A DNA stretch of 64,000 nt from Mycosarcoma maydis. Lineage: Eukaryota > Basidiomycota > Ustilaginomycetes > Ustilaginales. Under the pieces are notes generated by a model. That model was not told where the DNA came from, did not search any database, and saw only the letters and a program-made list of their open reading frames with translations. The DNA lies in the NCBI RefSeq assembly GCF_000328475.2, contig NC_026478.1, positions 992,001 through 1,056,000 on the forward strand. The letters are read 5' to 3'. Below are positions 61,119 to 64,000 of the stretch, piece after piece. The stretch's first letter is position 1. Each line of letters opens with the position of its first letter. The translations under genes and the position numbers were made by a program.

Positions 61119-62376
61119 TGGGTCGGCAGAGTGCGATCAAGGCACCGGCAAACAAGTCTCTGTGTCTGACGAGGGATGCGATCCTCTGCTGCAAGTAGCG
61201 TGGACAAACCGATGAGACAGGGTTGGCGTTGGATCTGCACAGTCGAACAGGTCTACTTGTGCATGTTGAACGGAAGTGCGTATTTTGGGGTGCCTACATA
61301 TGCGTGCTGTGAGAACGAGTAGATGGCGAGGAACGAAACGCCAGGGATGTTTGACCAGCTGATTCTGGTTTGGTGATGCGGAGGCAAGCGAACAGAAATG
61401 AATGTAAGATTTGACAATCGATAAGAAGAGCTATCCACGGGAGCGCCGTCTTGACGATGGTGAACAAGGCGGAGGTAGAGAGAGTGGAAAGGCGGGTAGT
61501 GTGGAGAAGAGAGGGGTGAGGACACGACGAGCGGAGGTGGACAGTCGAGGCAGAATCCGTAGCAAATCGTGAACGGTGTGGCGAGGGCACGGCTGAGGAC
61601 ACTGCACGACTGTACAATGGCTTGGGCGCCGATGTCGGCTGCTGCGTGGCTGTATCGAGTGAAGAGCGAAAGAGCGAAATTAAGGCTTCGGGATTGAGCA
61701 CGTCCCGTCAGTGAACTACCCTTGATCCCGGGCAGCGTACTCAAGACTCTCAAACTGGCGGCTTTGAATATGAATGTTCGGTCGGTCATCGGCCAAGTTG
61801 GAATCACGAATCCACCGGCGAAACACAGGGTTGTGCCGCACATGGTGTCCGTCTAGCCGTGCCTGAACTAGGACAATTCGTGATTCGCATTGGCCCTGAG
61901 AAATCACAAATCACGAATTTTTGGAAACACGAAACTCGCTTCCGCTTGTTGGAGAGAAGGAGAGCGAGCGTTCCTTGTTTTCCGACCCTTCGTGCTTGTC
62001 GCTTTCGCAGTCTACTCGCACTCGCAACCTGGACTCGCTGCCGCGTGTTCTGCTGCTGCTGCTCCTGCTCCTGCTCCTAACATTTCTTCGATTGACATTT
62101 ATTATACAACCTCAGGCCGTGGCCACGAACAGAGTACCCTTACCTCGCTCGTGCATGTGGCGTTGCTCAGGCGATCGGATGGCGAAGAGCATCGTTCTTC
62201 TACCATACCGGCTGACGATTGCTGTACCAGAACATTGCTTACAGCTGCCGTCAACAGTCACGAGTAGCACTTGACTGAAATGAAAGGCCATGTGCTTCGG
62301 TCGCCCACAACAAGACTAGGCAATAAACCGCACCAAACCACTCATGTTTCGCTACCACTGGGCGGCACCCGAGGAA

Positions 62377-62664
62377 TCGTGAATGATGGTGCCCTTTGGA
62401 CCCAAAAAAAAGGCTTGAATCGTGAATGGACTGGCGGCGATGGGTCAGTGACTAGCGACGTGGAAAGCAAGCTGACTCTGCCCAGGCTCCGCCCCGCCAC
62501 GCCCTCCACTTGGAGCTACAACCCAAGCACGAATCACGGGAATCGTGCTGGGTTTACAACCTTCAACCCCCTGCGCCAACCAACAGTTCGTGATTCAAGA
62601 TTCGTGCTTGTCGTCACGAGTGCTGCGTTGATCAATTCGTGATTCGTGATTCACGATTCATTTT
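62377..62664. repeat. Heptamer cluster
   Basis: Multiple copies in both orientations, the densest being ATTCGTGATTCGTGATTCAC at 62636-62655, with others at about 62380, 62417, 62530-62548 and 62586-62604. Confidence 0.7.
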
Positions 62665-63082
62665 GCTGCAGCGTTCCTTCCTACCGTCCTCAGTCTCGAC
62701 ATGCTCGACAAGTGCCGTACCACCAGTAGAGTAATCGTACCTGAAAAAGCTCTACTTGACATTCGGCATCGATGGCGCATCCTGTGCAAACTCTGTATGA
62801 TCATCCAAGGTTCAGGACGGAAACAGATTTGAGAGCACGAACGTGGAAGTTTTCCAATCGGTGTCGAATCGGTTCTTAGACACAACCTCACTCATTCGTG
62901 ATTTTTTCCCAAATCGTGTTAGTCTCGGTCTTCTCAAGGCAAAGAAACGAGATGACCGGTTAACAAATCGTGAATGACTGACTCAAAGACAGCTGTTAAG
63001 CAGCCGACGTTTCATGTTCTTTCCGGGCTACGATGGGTCAAATCACGAATCACAAATTCGGGGCAGCTTCACGCTTCCCAGG

Positions 63083-63091
63083 TCCCTTTGT
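63083..63091 (-). promoter_or_regulatory. Candidate pheromone response element (ACAAAGGGA)
   Basis: TCCCTTTGT is an exact reverse complement of the nonamer ACAAAGGGA that the Ustilago HMG factor Prf1 is known to bind. It lies 260 bp before the Zn2Cys6 start codon. A second exact copy at 63563-63571 lies in intron 1 of the same gene. Confidence 0.35.
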
Positions 63092-63350
63092 CACTTCTCT
63101 TGCTCAGGGAGGCCTTTCTGCGGATTTTCAAAGTTCCTTTGGTATTTTCTGACAGAAAGACACTCACGACTCGATAGTTAGCCGGCAGCGCGCATACGCG
63201 ACCTTTCCGTGTTTGCTGCGCAGCTTCAACTCGTGACTACGCTCCACGGCAAAGAAATTTAAAAAAAAAAAATCTTTCACTTAGCCTTACCGCAAACCAC
63301 CATACCAGTCTGATCCACCAAGCCGCCTCACCGTCTCTCGCTCATTCAAC

Positions 63351-64000
63351 ATGGATACCAGTATGGATGACGATCTCCACGGTGAACGACCCAGGATACG
63401 TAACTCCCAAGCCTGTTTAGAGTGAGTAAAGATTGCAGCGCTTCGATGCTGGCGATCTACCCCTCATACGTCGTGAGACATCAGATTCTACGGCAATACA
63501 TACGTTATCTCAGTATACGCCACCCTCGTGTGATCCCCTCCGCTCAATCTACTTACACAGTCTCCCTTTGTTTGCTATTACATCGACATCCATACACCTG
63601 TGCTCCGCTTTCCGCTTTCTCTGACATCTCCACGCTATCCTTCCGCACCGTCCTTCGCAACCTTGTGCGACCTCGGCACTTGCCTCAATCATTATACCTC
63701 GACAGATGTCGCAAAGCAAAGATCAAGTGCAATGGCAAACGCAAAGATGCGCAAAATTGTTCGCGCTGCGAAGCAAAGGGTCTCGAATGCAATTGGACAG
63801 CTTCCCGTCGGGGTAAAAAGCCTGGAACCAAAAAGTAAGTTGATCACACCCCTCCCTACCAGCTCGGAAACAGACCCTCAATTGACCCCGTCTCACCTTG
63901 TGTGTCTGACAACCCTGCAGTCTAGCCACGCGCGCACGCGAACAATCTGAGGCCATGCAAAGGCAGCTCGAAAAGCAGTTACAACCTAGCGATTCCAACC
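63351..64000 (+). CDS. Zn2Cys6 transcription factor, 3' end outside window
   Basis: Exon 1 is 63351-63421, intron 1 63422-63705 (GTGAGT...GACAG), exon 2 63706-63834, intron 2 63835-63920 (GTAAGT, CTGAC branch, TGCAG) and exon 3 63921 onward, running off the window. The product begins MDTSMDDDLHGERPRIRNSQ. Splicing joins ACLE to CRKAKIKC, giving the full binuclear cluster: Cys-x2-Cys-x6-Cys, then Cys-x2-Cys-x6-Cys within KDAQNCSRCEAKGLECNW. A basic linker RRGKKPGTKN and a Gln/Arg/Glu-rich helix (REQSEAMQRQLEKQLQ), a probable dimerisation coil, follow. Intron 1 falls inside the first Cys-loop, so neither exon alone shows the motif. Target genes cannot be inferred from this fragment. Confidence 0.9.
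63563..63571 (-). promoter_or_regulatory. Second ACAAAGGGA match, within intron 1
   Basis: Exact reverse-complement match to the Prf1-type nonamer, inside intron 1 of the Zn2Cys6 gene. Weak on its own; noted because of the copy at 63083. Confidence 0.25.

Larger units (their letters stand above)
61119..63350. other. Divergent intergenic region, heptamer-rich, 2.2 kb
   Basis: The left part (to about 61850) is probable 5' leader and promoter of the deubiquitinase and keeps long minus-strand open frames without protein character. The middle and right hold heptamer groups at 61802-61920, 62377-62664 and 62893-63060, a CTGCTC-type run near 62040-62080, an A11 run near 63260 and a TCCCTTTGT box at 63083-63091. 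Confidence 0.55.

Noticed and set aside
61253..61843. A 196-codon minus-strand frame upstream of the deubiquitinase
   Set aside because: No domain, weak codon bias and a position in the probable 5' leader and promoter of the deubiquitinase gene.

Overview
This window is nuclear DNA from a basidiomycete yeast or smut, most probably a member of the Ustilaginales (Ustilago/Mycosarcoma maydis or a close relative). I infer this from three things: about 20 mostly intron-poor protein genes on both strands; short introns with GTRAGT donors and CTGAC/CTAAC branch sites; and gaps filled with a dispersed heptamer, CGTGAAT/ATTCACG, which resembles smut intergenic DNA. The species is inferred, not proven. 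No tRNA, rRNA, transposon or CRISPR was recognised.

Layout, left to right. A Golgi-type membrane protein enters from the left edge (<1-777). After a 2.5-kb gene-free stretch come a two-exon SUR7/PalI membrane protein (3244-4566, +), a giant MIT-domain protein (5001-9380, -) and a CorA/MNR2-type Mg transporter (10865-13510, +). Next are a mARC-like MOSC protein (13697-15088, -), an acyl-CoA synthetase joined to an MDR reductase (15731-19555, +), PRP31 (19922-21721, -), a small conserved protein (22043-22543, +) and MCM6 (23714-26656, +). Then follow a neutral ceramidase (27518-30112, +), succinyl-CoA ligase beta (30312-31592, -), RRP15 (32293-33363, +), a PX-PH phospholipase D (34390-39813, +) and PEX4 (39993-40514, -). 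The right part holds a rhodopsin with proton-pump residues (41958-42949, +), the P5A ATPase SPF1 (43555-47289, -), the three-exon kinetochore gene DAD4 (47870-48301, +), an MFS permease (50395-51954, +), a raffinose-synthase-like GH36 protein (52277-56077, -) and a UBP9/CreB-like deubiquitinase (57918-61118, -). A Zn2Cys6 transcription factor (63351->64000, +) is cut by the right edge.

Most genes are housekeeping or membrane genes with no operon-like logic. Neighbours are often divergent pairs sharing a heptamer-rich promoter region (MIT/CorA, MOSC/synthetase-MDR, LSC2/RRP15, PEX4/rhodopsin, SPF1/DAD4).

The most unusual object is the 15731-19555 gene. A 13-nt microexon restores the missing end of a propionate-type acyl-CoA synthetase and runs it, with no stop codon, through a Ser-rich linker into a complete MDR oxidoreductase. 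The combined protein ends in Cys-Lys-Leu, a consensus peroxisomal targeting signal. Retaining the first intron gives a shorter ligase-only form with no such signal. The arrangement resembles the bacterial propionyl-CoA synthase fusion without its hydratase domain. Several other genes (SUR7-like, DAD4, rhodopsin, Zn2Cys6) also become complete only after splicing, and their exon models are given below.
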